Positions 1 through 10,848 of a stretch of DNA of 64,000 nucleotides are shown here, piece after piece. The notes under the pieces are model-generated. The model worked only from the letters and a program-made list of their open reading frames with translations. It made no database searches and was not told the DNA's origin. Every line of letters starts with the position of its first letter. The first letter of the stretch is position 1. The stretch comes from Eretmocerus hayati. Lineage: Eukaryota > Arthropoda > Insecta > Hymenoptera > Aphelinidae. The stretch lies in the NCBI GenBank assembly GCA_029851415.1, contig CM056742.1:77614748-77678747 (forward strand), given 5' to 3'. A program made the position numbers and the translations under genes.

Positions 1-276
1 TGTGCTGAAATTAATTAAACCTAATTCGTAGTTCTGACCGTCCTTTATAGCGGGATAGACGGGGTGTTCAAGAATCGATGATTGATCCGATAACATGTAA
101 AGGTTTGACATGACTGATTACTATGAGACGTTATTCCCGTATTTATTCATTTTGCTTCAGAAATTTCAGGCATAATTGACCACAGTTACTCTGTCGATAG
201 GTTTGTTCTTGACCTCAATTGTACTCTATTTGACAATTTGGATCATTTTTTCTAGAATATTGAACCAGCTCGCGGA
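1..276. other. Left flank of the ATPase gene, no firm gene
   Basis: I see no convincing gene here. A plus-strand frame from a TTG codon at 176 to 397 overlaps the ATPase start and would encode a 73-residue product with one hydrophobic segment near residues 5-26. Small membrane proteins do occur in Polinton-like elements, but the lack of an ATG makes this frame weak. No terminal repeat of the element can be recognised, so its left end probably lies outside the window. Confidence 0.3.
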
Positions 277-975
277 ATGCGAGCTAGCAAGCAGAGCGAT
301 GCATATTCCATTCCGAATAATCTCATTCTACCGACAGAAGAATCAGAGGAGAGAAAACGTCATGGAAAACTCTTGCCGAACGCCATTCGCTGTTTGATCT
401 GCGGTTCATCAGGATCCGGTAAAACGAATCTATTGTTGGATCTCATCATTAGCCCAAATGGACTCACGTTTGATAATGTGTATATCTATTCTGAATCACT
501 CAACCAACCAAGATATCAATATTTGGAGAGAATCATGAGCAACTTGGCCGATGACGGGATAAATTACTACACTTTCACAAATAATACTGAAATAATTCAG
601 CCTAGCAAGGCTCGGCCAGACTCCATATTCATTTTTGATGACGTTTCTTGTCAAAATCAGCGAATCGTAGCCTTATTTTCCTCTATGGGTAGGCATGCAC
701 GAGTCGATTCTTTCCTTTTAGCGCAGTCCTACGCATGCGTCCCAAAGCTTTTGGTTCGAGACAACGCAGATATGTTGATGTTATTCAGTCAAGATGAGGG
801 TAATCTGAGACACATTTATCGAAACCATGTCAACTCTGACATGAATTTCGATCAGTTTAAAAAAACTTGTTCAGCGTGTTGGCATTTTAAAAACGGATTT
901 CTCACGATTGTCAAGGACAATCCTTTAAATGAGGGTAGATATTGCCGGGGTATCAATGAATACAGCATTATTTGA
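277..975 (+). CDS. Polinton/Maverick-like FtsK-HerA type packaging ATPase
   Basis: Open frame of 232 residues from an ATG. The Walker A motif GSSGSGKT is at residues 43-50, the Walker B stretch IFIFDD at 117-122, and a glutamine in LLAQSY near residue 150 fits the sensor position of FtsK/HerA-like genome-packaging ATPases. In Polintons and related viruses this enzyme drives DNA into the capsid. Its neighbours (a DUF8207-like protein, coiled-coil remnants and a convergent type B DNA polymerase) support a Polinton-like element integrated in an insect genome. The frame is uninterrupted, unlike those of its neighbours, and its length fits the family. I saw no adenovirus-type protease or jelly-roll capsid protein nearby. 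Family recognition is from motifs and memory, not from a search. Confidence 0.8.
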   Translation: MRASKQSDAYSIPNNLILPTEESEERKRHGKLLPNAIRCLICGSSGSGKTNLLLDLIISPNGLTFDNVYIYSESLNQPRYQYLERIMSNLADDGINYYTFTNNTEIIQPSKARPDSIFIFDDVSCQNQRIVALFSSMGRHARVDSFLLAQSYACVPKLLVRDNADMLMLFSQDEGNLRHIYRNHVNSDMNFDQFKKTCSACWHFKNGFLTIVKDNPLNEGRYCRGINEYSII

Positions 976-1003
976 AGTCGCCAGTCGCTCATGAGACGTC
1001 ATT

Positions 1004-2250
1004 ATGGCAAGAGTGGCAAACAAGCCCATCGAACGTGTGATTCGGAGACGGAGTGATGATAGTAGGAAGAGGAAGAAGAAAAAGATGGGGAATGAGAACA
1101 AGATGGACAAAGATCTTAGAAATGAGAGTATGAAACGTGAAATTGCGAAAATGAGCGACATGATTCGGGAAAAACACAGAGCCTTCAAGATTGGACAGAT
1201 TGAGCATCGTAGCGAGAATGTTGAACATTTAGCTCCTCTTGTCGAACCGTTGGAAAAACTCGTCACCAATACTCGAGCACTGGGTCAGCTGAGTGATAAT
1301 GCAAGAGTGAAAAAGGGAGATTCCCAAAAAAATATGTCAACAATATCGTCCAATGTGGATAATTCTCACGATGATGTGTATGATAGCAACGATGACTTAG
1401 AAACTGTGAAGAAATCTCCGTGAAATCTTGCGAAAGTTCAGGGTACGATCCCTTCGTCTGCAAGGGTGGGGCACTCTCTGTTGGCTCAAAGAGATTTCGA
1501 TAGTTCATTCCATCGTGATTCGTCTTTAACGGCAGATTCAACTTCCCAAGAGTCTCGCGAAGCAAACTTGTTAGAAAGATCGATACAAGAAGTGGTCGAG
1601 AACCCGAGAGACTGGAACGAATTCCTTGATTATTCTCAAAAAAATTTGGGGCTTCTGTCGCACACTTATATGGCAGATTTCTTCAAAAAAAGTACTGAAT
1701 CAGATACCGTTCTTGGACCATATTACAATATGAATAAATTAAAAATCGGAAATATGGCCTTAGATTTTGGGAGAGGGGACGATAGAATATCTATAGGAGA
1801 CAAGCTCGCCATCCAAGGGACTCGGGGAATTTTTGAACTGATTTCCAAGTACAGCCAAAAAATTACACTTCCAACGATCTTATGCAGTACAGGAAGATTT
1901 TGGACGCAACGTCAGCACATAAAAGAGACAATCGTCCAGATGGGCGCATGAAAAGTAGCAAAGGCTGGAAATACAAAGAGATTATACAGCCGTTATTCAG
2001 AATGAGTGACGCAGTGAATCAATCTGGGGCAGGATTGAGAGATCTGTTGAATAAAGTTCAAAGGAGAGATTCGATGACGTTACATGATAATACCAGTTCT
2101 CCCGCCGATTATGTGTACCGGAACGATGTAGATGAGCTCGTGCAACGGTTAGAATTATTGCTGAGATCGAAGGCAGCGGGCAATACAAATTTGGAAAATG
2201 AGATATTGAATATAATCGAAGAACTGAAAGAAGGGGGGTACATAGTATAA
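1004..2250 (+). pseudogene. DUF8207-like element protein, broken by a stop and a frameshift
   Basis: Two open stretches (1004-1423 and 1466-1951) share one frame and are separated by an in-frame TGA at 1421-1423. The protein continues in another frame over 1882-2250, so a frameshift lies near 1860-1890, close to a run of A. The N-terminal part is very basic (KRKKKK near residue 25) followed by a charged helix. The middle has the LGPYYN...IGNMALDF type pattern I associate with the DUF8207 family, found beside packaging ATPases in insect and cnidarian mobile elements. The C-terminal part has an SSKGWKYKEII-type motif. The function of the family is not known to me. It starts 28 bases after the ATPase, which suggests one ancestral transcription unit. 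Confidence 0.6.
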
Positions 2251-2266
2251 ATAGTTCGGATTTCCT

Positions 2267-2464
2267 ATGGTCGCTGGTATTATCCATTTGAGATTACAAG
2301 AAGGAGGACCATCTATGAAATTGAGTGGAAAAATAGATCCAAGCGCGTTAACAAAACAAATAGCTCCATCATTGTCGAATGACGTTGATAAGATGGCGGA
2401 TGATGGAAAGATACTTGATGCAATGATTGGTAAGCTATCGATTCAAGTGTACTACTGTTACTAG
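2267..2464 (+). CDS. Short unrecognised frame after the DUF8207-like gene
   Basis: A 65-residue frame that may begin at the internal ATG near 2316, giving about 49 residues. The stretch from there is helical and charged and could be the beginning of the coiled-coil protein whose remains follow at 2526-2732. I do not recognise it. It lies on the same strand and close behind the upstream genes, which is its main support. Confidence 0.2.
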   Translation: MVAGIIHLRLQEGGPSMKLSGKIDPSALTKQIAPSLSNDVDKMADDGKILDAMIGKLSIQVYYCY

Positions 2465-2525
2465 AGCGGAAGAGATGGTATATCTAATGAGACTTTACAT
2501 TCCCAGCGAATTTCAAAGATAAGGA

Positions 2526-2732
2526 AGCATATTACACCAGAGCAATGGAAGAGCACGACAAATTCAAATCTGAATTCAACTCGTTTACCAATGACATCAT
2601 ATGAAAAATGCAAAATATTGAAAAACAAAACCAAGATCGTGAGGAGAGAATGGATGGATTTCACGTGAAGTTCAAGAAGAATGAAGGGATGTTGCAAGAC
2701 GCCAAGGATAAATTGATGCGACAACGTTTGTA
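2526..2732 (+). pseudogene. Coiled-coil protein remnant with an internal stop
   Basis: One frame reads through 2526-2732 with a single TGA after about 25 codons and ends in TAA. The predicted residues are rich in K, E, Q and D (for example EKQNQDREERMDG), typical of a coiled coil. The 3' end meets or slightly overlaps the 3' end of the opposing DNA polymerase reading, so the genes are convergent. I infer a small structural or accessory protein of the same Polinton-like element, now broken. Confidence 0.35.
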
Positions 2733-5416
2733 ATCTTGAAAATCTATCTTGTTCCTCAGCACACTTCTGTTCATTCCTTTCCCGACGTTTTTCTCTCCTT
2801 CGTCATCCATGTGTATGCTATACGATTCCGATCAAATGAATACAGCCTCACGAATGATTCTCGGTCCGTACTCTACTTTCATCAAGCCCAGGACTTGTTT
2901 ATTCTGTGGGATGATACCAAACTGATTGTCGATGGGGAAATCACTTGTGTCAAATTTTTCACTGTTGTTCTTAACGATATCGGCATAAAAATCTCGAGAA
3001 TCAAGCTTCATTATCAGGGAATCTGAGTCAGAATATGCAAGCTTGCAACTATTTGGGCATTCTTTGAATTTTTCTCTCATGAATCCATAATTAGAATCAT
3101 ACATTAGACATTTCGATAGGTCCAATATGGCTTGGCCAGCGTAGAGTGGCTTATTTCAATTCATGCTGATTTGGGCTAACTCTACGGAGACCAATTTGCT
3201 GTCAAATATAGTCATTCTCTTGGAATGGGGGAGGAAGACGTACGATTCGACCCCATACCGCCCCTTCCACCGTCTCAGGATCTTCAAATCGACTCTAGAG
3301 CGAACGTTCTCCGTGCATTTTTGAAATACTGCATTATTCATCAGTTTGAATAGATTAGCGGAGAACGTGATTATTGCTTTGCTGTCTTGAACGAGTGTTC
3401 ATGTGGATGTTACTAGCCAGCTAAACTGTCTGATCGAATTCCAGTACATGCTTGATTTCGGCGTGCAGACCGAACTTTATTGCTTGCTTCAGAGAGCGAT
3501 AGAGTAGAATGTAATGTTGTTTATCGTAGAGAGTTGCCATTAGCTTCTCATTATCAGTCATGCTATTGGGGGGTACCATTTTTTCTGGACAAAATGGAAA
3601 ATCTGCGTGTGATTCGTGCAGCTCCTTGGGGTATGTAAGATTCACCTCCAAGATATATCCTACATCGGACTCATCGTCGATTGACATCACATCAAATCCT
3701 GATGTATCTTCGACCCACTCAAAATTCTGGTATGGTAATTTGAAGGTCACACTTTTTCCATACATGTTGTTTATGTCAATGTACGCAATTGTTGAAGTTT
3801 CTTGGGCGGGATCATAATCTTTCATATAAATATTATTAGCCTTGGCCCAGTGCATTGAAACCTGGCTGAGCCCACCCCTTATGCCATCTTCAAAGAATAA
3901 TATCATGTCCTAGTCGGTGAGAAATTCCAGCGTTACACCGGTTTTCAAAAGCATGACATCCATTGCATAGCTTGGCAGTGTGCAATAATGAGCGGGGTCC
4001 AGCGAGTAGTTTTCTCGGCAACTGTGGCGAAAATTCTCAAAGATATCGCTCAAAAGACAAACGTCATTTTCAGATATAAATCCGAATATCCGCCCAAGTT
4101 GCGCCAATCAAATGTGTCCCATACTCTACACGCATGTGTGTAATCAGCCTCGGTTATATTTGTATCAGTCAGAATATTGAGAAATTGGCTCCTCTCGGGA
4201 ATTTTCTCCTCTCTCAATCGCGAGAGGCTATCGACATAATTGTAGGGGAAGAACGATTTCTTTTCCACGAGTTTGAATACGGCCTCAGCTTTCATAATCT
4301 TCCTTCGCGGAATCTCATCAATCTGCTCGCGGGAATTGTTGTACAGAATGTTCTCATCATGAGTCGGTCAATAGCTTCCCAATTTTTGGTTCAAAAATTC
4401 TATTGAATCTATGAAAGACAGCCTTATGCGAGTACCAGGTATCATTTTAAAGAAGCAGATGTAGTTTCCTGTATTGCGAGGTATGACCTTTATCTCACCC
4501 GGGATGCTGTTTGCAATACTCCTTATCACTAAATGATTATCATACCGGGCGCCATTATGGATCTTAACGGGAATATTGTAAACATTTCGGTAGTTTGAAT
4601 TACAAAATGAATGAGCTGCTGAACAAAATTTACCTGGAAGTGAAATTCATGAATTTTTTATGAAACAATTCCGATTGAGACCCGACTATTTTGCATACCT
4701 GTAAAATGGTTGTGATCTCTAACAGGTCGATTCTCTCCATCTGTCTCCTTATCGAAGGGTTTCTGCAATGCGTGCAATTTTGAAATTTTCCCTCGTATTC
4801 ATCAGATATCATCAGTGGGATAGGGTTTTTGAGCTCCTGTGAATCCCATTTGTAATGACCGGAGTAGATTCAACTACTGTAAATTGCAACGAATTCGTGT
4901 GATACTCACATGCTCAACTTGATGCGCAATTTCTTGTAGTTGTGAGAACAGGTCAATACATTCCTTCCCTCTCTTGAAGCTATACTTGCATTTATTCTGG
5001 TCTTATATCGAATGTAGATAATAACCCACACTGTAGGCTACATGTTTCTGGAATGCGTTCTGCACTACCTTCAATCGGTAAAGCTTCTTCAAATTCATAT
5101 CGTCAGGGTCCATGAAATATTTCTCGTTGGCCTCTTGTAGAAGGGCTTCGAAATCCCCATAGACTACGTAAAGGACGGGTTGTCCCTTGTAGAAATTTGA
5201 AAATTTCAAGTACATTCCACCTTCTGAAGGAGTAGTGATTGCGCATTTGTTCTTTGATATACATCTTTCTCTATGAATACTCAATTTCGATTCTGAGTGG
5301 GAAGAATGTAAACATCTATTACACAGGTGAATTTTATGTCGACAGTTAGTGACTTGTTTGGAAATAAGGCGTGAAAGGCTCTTGGTGAAGCAATAATGAT
5401 ATTGATCATGAATTCC
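2700..5416 (-). pseudogene. Protein-primed type B DNA polymerase, middle and C-terminal parts, broken
   Basis: Read from high to low coordinate, the fragments follow the order of viral and Polinton protein-primed family B polymerases. They are: a CxxC...HxxxxC zinc finger near 5330; an exonuclease I-type motif around YGDFEALL near 5165; an RDH(N)HFTG zinc-site motif near 4690 in a shifted frame; AAHSFCNSN near 4610; the YIDINNMYG polymerase motif near 3780; motif C YSDSDSL near 3035; and a C-terminal segment rich in K and G near 2790. At least four frame changes and several stops separate them, so this copy cannot make a polymerase. GT-AG signals near 4890-4910 could mark a short intron, but degeneration explains the breaks equally well. 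The N-terminal part lies 3 kb away at 8373-8888. Confidence 0.75.
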
Positions 5417-6062
5417 AAGTCCTGTAAAAAGCAAAAGAATTAGAATTCTCATTTTCATTTCAGTCTTTGCCACGAAATTGGCATAGACCATGGTCTGTAG
5501 AAAAGGGTGGATTAGATTATATTTTCCTAAAAAGGGAAATAATTCTCATTATTATCATCAATCATTTAACTCAAGTAATGTTAGTTCAAGAAAAAGTCTT
5601 ACCTTGAATTCTGAAGGTGGTTGCCCCGCGATGGATTCTCTTGGTACATCCCTGGAGGTAGTCTCCACATCTGGACTTGCCCCACTGGTGTTCCTTGAGT
5701 ATCCAGGTAGATCTAGAAAAAGTACAAATTCAATTAGAATCATTTTATTCAACTATTTTATTCATTTTGATCAAATCCGAGAGAGACCCTCTCTTAAAAC
5801 CGAAACCCAGACCACTCCAAGTAGTGGTCTCGCATAGTGAATATGGGCAGTTTATGATAAAAGATAATAGAGAATGTGTAAAAGAGACCTCACATTCTTA
5901 TTGTAGATAGCCAAAATCAGTAGCAATCATTAGCCCACCTCTATGAGCTACCAGACTAAGTTCGTGGTATAGCCCAGCCTCCGTTTCTTAGTTTCCGCAA
6001 TACCTGCAACAAAGAAAATATTAGATATAATTAAGCTAGCTACATGTGGGTTAGTTCATCAA

Positions 6063-6153
6063 AAAGATTGGATTTTTTATGATCATTTATGTGCAAAAAG
6101 TTACACAATCAGTCCAAAATTAATGGAACTGATCAAAAAATCAATCTTTGTTT
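6063..6153. repeat. Imperfect inverted repeat (hairpin) of about 90 bp
   Basis: A segment beginning AAAAAGATTGGATTTTTT is echoed in reverse complement ending near AAAAAATCAATCTTTG, leaving a loop of about 35 bases. It could be a small MITE remnant or a chance AT-rich hairpin. No target duplication was found. Confidence 0.4.
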
Positions 6154-6681
6154 ACATGCAGCCCATGCTAATGCATGGTAAAACAGTGCCCTATTGTAAT
6201 GCAGAGTACATGGCCAATACGGCTTTCCCAGTTTTCCTGGGGTACTCATGTTGAAGAAAAAGGCCTAGCGCAGGTGCTACGATCGATAATTGTTAATTAA
6301 AATTATCAATGAAAAATTACTCACGATATGAACACCCCGGTTTTGCTGGCTCGAGCAGACGCTGGTTGTCTCGCTGACAGCTCACGCCCCGTTCCGTGTC
6401 ACGCCTCGGCGACGGTGCTGCAGATTCCTAATGATCCACAGCACACAATAACACACCCGTAACACTCGAACACCACTCCACGATGTAGTGCGAGCACCAG
6501 GAAGCCGTGTAAACAACCTGTTGCAAGGAGCTGGTGGCGGCCTTTTTGGGTGCCGGTATAGCATGCTTGGCTGCTATATCAGCGTGCGCAGATGTGCGCC
6601 GCTTTGAAAATTACATGCTACAGTACTTGTATCATATTTTATTTTCATAATTGGTGTAATTAATTAAAATAACTTGTAAAT

Positions 6682-7376
6682 ATGTACATTTTTTATCCCG
6701 TATTCCGACTACGATATGAGGGGAAATCACTATTTTTAGTAATTTTACCCCACCACTCGACAGTTGGAAATTTGAAAATTCGAAGCTTTTCTTTGACCTC
6801 GACGCTGATTGGTCGAGCGTACCAGGAGTGGGGGGAGAGAAGCTTAATTCGCGGAAACCGAGCTTATGTGCTTGGGGAAGCTGCAGCGGAGCGGCATTCT
6901 TGTCGATACCCATCCAAGGATCAACACCTGGAAGCTCTGCAGGGTCCGACTCTCAAGTCGAAGAAGTTGGCTTCAACCACTTTGCCGGTTTTGGAGCTGC
7001 GCATCGCCGTCGGCTACTCACCCAGCATCTCGCAAGCTTCACGTCTTTCCTGAGCTGCAATCCTGGCGCCCTACGCAACAATTCTTGTCACCAGGAGCCG
7101 ACGTAAGTACTGATTTCTTGAGCATTATGATAGAATAAAATGCCTTTCCTTCCCTAGGTGACCCTATCCCTGTCACTCTTAGTGATCAGAGGAGGCCGAA
7201 ACGGAAGAAAGCACGTTTATGCCTGGAGCTAGGTGCGCCGGTCAATCGTAGCATTTGGGTGCCCAAAATACCTCATCCTCTTTCCCTGCATCGATCAAGC
7301 CATCACGTTTCTCCGAGATCTTTGATCGACGAGAAAGGCAATTATTCCCGAGTCATGGCCCCTGCGGTAATGTGAT
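6682..7376 (+). CDS. Possible two-exon coding fragment, unrecognised
   Basis: A frame over 6682-7053 is followed, after one TGA at 7051-7053, by further open codons to 7102. There an ACGTAAGT donor starts a 55-base stretch ending TTCCCTAG at 7157. Joining at these sites keeps the frame open to a TGA at 7374-7376. The second part has a basic RRPKRKKAR stretch like a nuclear localisation signal. The splice signals are good and the intron length is plausible for an insect. Against it are the internal stop and the lack of any domain I recognise. It may be an exon of a host gene trapped here, or chance. Confidence 0.2.
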
Positions 7377-8372
7377 GAGAAACGCCTGTGATTGATCTTC
7401 TCATCCTCTTGTGTTAGCGGTGAAAATATCCCCGACTATATTTTCGGAGGAGACGCGTGGCTTGTGTGCTGGTGGCGATCTAATCGTAATATCACGTACG
7501 TAGAGCTTTGCGGCCGCATCACTTGAAGATTATCCCAAGTTGTATTAATGGCAGATCGAGTGCGAAAGCACCCCCGCGCGCGCAAGTAAATTTTTTCTGT
7601 GTGCGGCGCGCGGGCCTCTCTCTCTCCCTCATACATGCCCCGTGAGTAGTTTTCTTGGAAATGGATCGCTACGCCAGTGGGGGAGTTTCGTGATATATAT
7701 GTATATACAAGTTTCTTGCAGGCGGATGAGTTCTCTACCGCGTCGCGTCAACCCTTTCGGTTTGAAGGTCGACCGTTCGACTTTTTCTCGCTATTTTGAA
7801 GCGGTGATCGCTAACAATTATTTGACGATTTCGAGCGTCTTATATTCTTTTGACGTGACATTCGTTCTTCAGATAAGAGTTAATTTCTTCGAGTTAATGG
7901 TCTTGATTTTTCGTAATGTAATAGTTTAAGTATTGTGAAATCAGTGTTTTTTCTTTCATATATCATCCAGTGAATTCATTCATGGTCAGAATAAAGGCTC
8001 GACCACATGTTTAAAAATACAATAATTTGAGTGATGAATTTCTTAATGAAAAGTGATTAAATGCAATTTGCATTTACGCTTGTTATTATTTATTGACGCA
8101 CCCAAATGCCTATCCCCAATGAGAGTCGAAAACCACAAATAATATAATATCATTATATGATTATGAATTTTCTCTTAAAAAGCGAGAGTCCTTTGCTGAC
8201 TTTATTTTTGAATTCACTAAATATTTTCATTTCATGATTTTCTCCCTTGCAAATTTGCTGTTAGCGTCTATTCGGCCCAGAATATTCTCACAATCAAAAT
8301 TGTAATAAATTAATGAATCAAACAAAAATCTTTTGATTCTTTGAAATGAATATAAAATTCTTGACACAATAT

Positions 8373-8888
8373 TCAGAGAATTTGGAAGAATTCTGAGATC
8401 ATGGCAAGGTAAGTCACGTCAAGCTGACGTACAGTTGAATTTTGAGGAAAGTATAACAGTTTTAGAAAAATAAAAGAAGGCAAGGAATTTTGCATCCTTG
8501 CAACATTAACAGAAATTTCTGGATTTTGATTTTCAAACTTGGGTATTGACTTGATTATCACGGGAAATCCTATACCCTCCAAATTCAAATGATGCTTGTA
8601 GTGGGGATAACTTGACGTTGAATTTCGACGTGCAGCGCGAGCTTTGTGCGGGAACAACCCTACAAGGACTGTCCAAGCAAAGCAATCAGATTCGTTCGTT
8701 TGTATGTTTACCACAGCATGCTTATCTCTAATCCATTTGAGGAGCTCAATGTGACCAGATCCTCTCAACAAGTTCGTCTTCACAACATTGCTTTTCGAAT
8801 GACAGAATCTCTTCGAGCGCCCATCCACTCCCAGGATCTTCACTTTGACCGATTTATAATTCTTGATTATCGGACGTAAATATTTCAA
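8373..8888 (-). pseudogene. Type B DNA polymerase, N-terminal part
   Basis: Minus-strand frame of 171 residues with the pattern seen upstream of the exonuclease domain in Polinton-like polymerases: an LRGSGHIELL segment near residues 41-50, a basic AVVNIQ strand, an SDCFAWTVL motif, then LEGIGFPV and IPKFE...NPEISVNV. The homology decays near 8500, and the downstream part of the same gene resumes 3 kb away at 5416. A stop-containing but in-phase stretch joins it upstream to the frame at 8937-9377. Recognition is by pattern memory, so moderate certainty. Confidence 0.6.
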
Positions 8889-8936
8889 AACGAGTGTACT
8901 TCTAGACTAGATGATTCTATCATTAAGAAAAAGCAT

Positions 8937-9377
8937 TCAATCTCGACAAGGAATATTGCCAACAATGCCAGTTTTGATCCGATTCTTGAAGGCTGACTCT
9001 CCTTCGAAAAAGATAAGATCTCCCAACTCCGCTCTTGACCGCGAATGGAATATATTCTGCAGTATTATCTCTTTCGATTTCAATTCGTTGTGCAGAGTTT
9101 CCAGTCGAGCTCTACATCCTGTTGGCCCTTTTGAAAGAATTGTTTTGTGTTCCAAAATATCTGGAATACGTTTGATCAAAACTTGAAACTTCTTCCGCAG
9201 CACTGAAACGGGTTTAGGATCCAGTCGACTGAGGTCTTCAAGGTTCACTTCGTCGAATTTAAATAAGAGTTTATGACTTTCCTCGGATAGCAATTGGACG
9301 GTAATCGACATTTTCGTAGCGGAACTCTGCACTTTGACAACTGCAAATTTGTGAGCAAAATCCATCGTATTATGCAC
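8937..9377 (-). CDS. Unrecognised 146-residue protein, perhaps the polymerase N-terminus
   Basis: Frame of 146 residues on the strand of the polymerase and in phase with it, with only two stops in the 48 bases between them. It has mixed helical composition with several K/R and E clusters and no recognised domain. Either it is a separate small gene of the Polinton-like block or it is the decayed far N-terminal region of the polymerase. Position and phase are the only arguments; no motif decides. Confidence 0.35.
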   Translation of the reverse strand: MHNTMDFAHKFAVVKVQSSATKMSITVQLLSEESHKLLFKFDEVNLEDLSRLDPKPVSVLRKKFQVLIKRIPDILEHKTILSKGPTGCRARLETLHNELKSKEIILQNIFHSRSRAELGDLIFFEGESAFKNRIKTGIVGNIPCRD

Positions 9378-9586
9378 ATTCTACTTGCTCTCATCTTCGT
9401 CTCTTTCCACTCTCATCTTCTATCGTCTCGGCTAGACAATTGGTATGTAAAAATATTCAAGGTGGATAGAGCTACTTGAGATTCATTGTTAAACCGTCTT
9501 GGCTTTGTAAAGGCACATGTGTGGGACAATGATATGAACAACATTTATTGTCGTGGAGGCAGATTTATTTACTCGCTTCAACCCAT

Positions 9587-10093
9587 TTAAGGCTGTTCAA
9601 TTTTATCAACGGAAACATATCTATCATAGAATGAGTTTTTATAAAATACTCGGAACAATATTTTATCGGTCTGCTTATCGACAATTACAAATTTGCGCAC
9701 ATCTGAAAGATCGTTAAAACGTATGCAATAGTTCACATTGCGCAGCTCTCTGAGTTTTGGATCGAGAGCCATCAATGCGTCCTTCGATTCGAAAATTCTT
9801 TTAACTCCACAATACTCTTGATACGTAACTACTCGGGGATCGAAAGGCTGACCCATTCTTCTCGTTCCTTCCTCCAAACAGAATCGGATGACCCTCTTCT
9901 TTGTGACGACACAGCTCTGCCGAGTTTCTACACTCAACTGTACTGTATGGCGAGCTGGCGTAGTCAAAAATCGTGTATAGCGATCGGAAGAGAGATGGTG
10001 CGCGTAAGGAGAGGGGCAGAGAACGAATGGGCTGTTCTGAGCTCGAGGTTGTATACAGTCTTCATCAGATCGAGCTAGACTGCATAAACTCAA
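9587..10093 (-). CDS. Unrecognised 168-residue protein with TATA and poly(A) signals
   Basis: Uninterrupted minus-strand frame. An ATATATAA-type box lies about 35-45 bases before its ATG (near 10128-10141) and an AATAAA signal lies about 40 bases after its stop (TTTATT at 9543-9548 on the plus strand). The last 80 residues look like a folded domain with alternating basic and hydrophobic strands (VRKFVIVDKQTDKILFRVF). I do not recognise a family. It is oriented like the polymerase and may belong to the same element, or it may be an element-captured gene. It runs head to head with the plus-strand gene at 10220. Confidence 0.45.
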   Translation of the reverse strand: MSLCSLARSDEDCIQPRAQNSPFVLCPSPYAHHLSSDRYTRFLTTPARHTVQLSVETRQSCVVTKKRVIRFCLEEGTRRMGQPFDPRVVTYQEYCGVKRIFESKDALMALDPKLRELRNVNYCIRFNDLSDVRKFVIVDKQTDKILFRVFYKNSFYDRYVSVDKIEQP

Positions 10094-10219
10094 TTCGACA
10101 GAATCAGCCGGTGCTCAATATGGGTTACGAGTTATATATTTGTGTACATTTCTCGATAGCAGTGGTAAGACGAAGAGGAAAGAGGAATTACAGTCATACA
10201 AAGCACAAAGAGTTTCTAA

Positions 10220-10648
10220 GGATTTCGAACTATACCGGGAGAGTCGAAAATCAGTGTCAATTCCTATCATGAAGAAGAAGTGTGTCAGAAATGTGTCGAT
10301 GATGCCCGCTTTCAATTCAATATCCTAAATCTCGAACTGTGGATCGATGATTTGTATTTCTACAGTTTCAAGAATCGAAGATACTATAGCGTTTGCTCAA
10401 ATTTGATGATTGAGGATGCTGAATCATTCCGTGCAAGGAAAATGGAGAGGGAGTGCGAATTTCTGCGTAAATTGTCGGATAAAGTCTCTGAGTTCAAGAG
10501 ATGGAAGAGAGGTACGGCTGGAGTAGAGATTGTTGACTACATCAAATCATCAAATATTGATATTGTTGAAGACAATGATTGTGTGACAAGTAATGACGAA
10601 AATTTTGATCCTTGTACTGCAGAGTGGAATATCTTAATTTGCAAATAA
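10220..10648 (+). CDS. Unrecognised Cys-containing protein, C-terminal part
   Basis: A plus-strand frame is open from 10220; the first ATG-like start is not obvious, and a stop lies just before at 10217. It contains VCQKCVDD, further cysteines, an aromatic LYFYSF stretch and a charged helix, and ends in a TAA that is part of an AATAAA signal at the end of the gene. That arrangement is typical of compact viral or transposon genes. An overlapping frame 10140-10328 with many basic residues could be an upstream exon or shifted continuation. No family was recognised. Confidence 0.4.
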   Translation, partial: GFRTIPGESKISVNSYHEEEVCQKCVDDARFQFNILNLELWIDDLYFYSFKNRRYYSVCSNLMIEDAESFRARKMERECEFLRKLSDKVSEFKRWKRGTAGVEIVDYIKSSNIDIVEDNDCVTSNDENFDPCTAEWNILICK

Positions 10649-10848
10649 AGAATATCAATTCGATGCATCCAGCATCCTTATTTGATTTGACCTCCAGACA
10701 TGTAAATAGAGTAAGAGAGATATACACAAAATTTTCTTGCAATAGTCTGAGATTTCTACATTATAACTTTACTTAACCATCGTGCATCTATATGTGCGTG
10801 TGTGTCTGTTCGTTCCCCAGACATGCAAATAAGGAAGTGAGAGAGAGA
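10649..10848. other. Spacer before the LINE insertion
   Basis: AT-rich spacer with a TG/TA-rich patch near 10790-10805 and a short GA run at 10840-10850. The last 13 bases of the GA-rich patch form the left copy of the LINE target duplication. No gene is visible. Confidence 0.6.

Larger units (their letters stand above)
5416..8372. other. About 3 kb separating the two halves of the DNA polymerase
   Basis: The polymerase homology stops near 5416, where the minus strand reads TTTTTACAG like a splice acceptor, and resumes at 8500-8888. The stretch between is either a large intron or an inserted sequence. On the minus strand possible small exons have CTAG/CAAG-GTAAG type borders (about 5605-5710), and another acceptor-like TTGCAG lies near 6004. 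CpG-rich patches lie at 6340-6600 and 7440-7640. From 7640 to 8372 I see only AT-rich DNA with no gene. Confidence 0.4.

Noticed and set aside
7436..7636. 66-residue minus frame in CpG-rich DNA
   Set aside because: High GC lowers stop frequency here; nothing else supports it.
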